From Flavobacteriales bacterium (GTDB taxonomy: Bacteria > Bacteroidota > Bacteroidia > Flavobacteriales_F > PHOS-HE28): DNA of 64,000 nt. Each line of letters begins with the position of its first letter. Positions within the stretch are counted from its first letter, which is position 1. The translations under genes were made by a program, and so were the position numbers. Location of the stretch: contig JADZAC010000006.1 in NCBI GenBank assembly GCA_020852835.1, positions 1 to 64,000 of the forward strand, in the 5' to 3' direction. Below the pieces are notes generated by a model. It worked only from the letters and a program-made list of their open reading frames with translations, did not search any database and was not told the origin of the DNA. This document shows positions 63,654-64,000 of the stretch, in pieces.

Positions 63654-64000
63654 ATGGACCGGCGGCTCCTCATCCTCTTCCTCACCATCTTCATCGACTT
63701 GATGGGCTTCGGGATCTTCATTCCGGTGATCCCCATCTATGCCCGGGAACTGCAGGCCAGCGATGCACTGGTGGGCGACCTGGGTGCGCTGTTCTCCTTG
63801 ATGATGTTCATCTTCACCCCCGTTTGGGGTGCGCTCAGCGACCGCTACGGGCGCCGCCCGGTGATCATAGCCGCCGTGCTGATCTCCGCCCTGAGCTATG
63901 TGCTCTTCGCCCATGCGTCTTCCTTGTTCCTGCTGGTGGCGAGCCGCATGCTCACCGGCGTGGGCTCAGGCAACATTACCGCAGCCCAGGCGTACATTAC
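63654..64000 (+). CDS. MFS drug/metabolite exporter, N-terminal part (partial)
   Basis: The 115 codons in the window begin MDRRLLILFLTIFIDLMGFG and contain the MFS motif GALSDRYGRRPV between helices 2 and 3, then ASRMLTGVGSGNITAAQAYI. This opening is typical of TetA/multidrug-type 12-helix proton antiporters. The gene runs off the window end. A TAGCTTCG box (one mismatch to TAnnTTTG) is at 63633-63640. Confidence 0.9.
   Translation, partial: MDRRLLILFLTIFIDLMGFGIFIPVIPIYARELQASDALVGDLGALFSLMMFIFTPVWGALSDRYGRRPVIIAAVLISALSYVLFAHASSLFLLVASRMLTGVGSGNITAAQAYI

Overview
The window looks like a chromosomal stretch of a high-GC member of the Bacteroidota, most likely a Flavobacteriales-type lineage. 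Several independent signs agree: -7 promoter boxes of the form TAnnTTTG and almost no Shine-Dalgarno sites, a PorE-like OmpA protein and a gliding-motility-type C-terminal domain (type IX secretion hallmarks), a DUF4421 protein, a BlaI/M56 pair whose M56 protein carries a TonB C-terminal domain, and an AAA-ATPase remnant of a Bacteroidota type. Genes are tightly packed, many with ATGA overlaps. No tRNA, rRNA, CRISPR array or complete insertion sequence was seen.

Layout. 1-9777: a complete kdp potassium-uptake module (small upstream protein, kdpF, A, B, C, a porin-like barrel, a short KdpD, a separate histidine kinase and an NtrC-type response regulator). 9784-13783: RimK ligase, a PAP2_C/sphingomyelin-synthase-like membrane protein, a GT22 mannosyltransferase-like protein and TerC. 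13934-25139 (minus strand): a secreted lysyl-endopeptidase-like protease with a dockerin-like tail, a PorE-like protein, an AsmA-like protein and a 1,306-residue repeat protein. 25231-31256: FAD oxidoreductase, M1 peptidase, DUF4421 protein, SnoaL-like protein and a large conserved unknown. 31329-32859: blaI and M56.

33268-38141 is the most distinctive block: a di-iron RIC (ScdA/YtfE-like) protein preceded by four DUF2249 domains, a DUF1858-DUF2249 protein, a CcoN/NorB-like membrane protein, a SufT-like protein and a three-cysteine Rrf2 regulator. I read it as a nitrosative-stress or anoxia iron-sulfur repair operon, with an inverted-repeat operator candidate upstream. 38278-45663: C1-like peptidase, then a MarR-controlled RND efflux operon. 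45693-52309: unknown secreted protein, urea transporter, cysteine desulfurase, CHU_C-type secreted protein, outer-membrane barrel and phosphohexomutase.

52501-55066: TPR protein, ComA-like phosphosulfolactate synthase and rhodanese in one overlapping operon. 55256-59321: DedA, AroE, then an ECF sigma factor divergent from a flavin reductase-folE operon. The shared gap carries a symmetric pair of ECF-type promoters, and a decayed reductase copy lies downstream of folE. 59520-64000: two small His-rich proteins, a truncated AAA-ATPase next to an AT-rich repeat cluster, mnmE, NDH-2, a 28-bp perfect hairpin and the start of an MFS exporter.

Functions are assigned by reading motifs and family features by eye. 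No database search was run.
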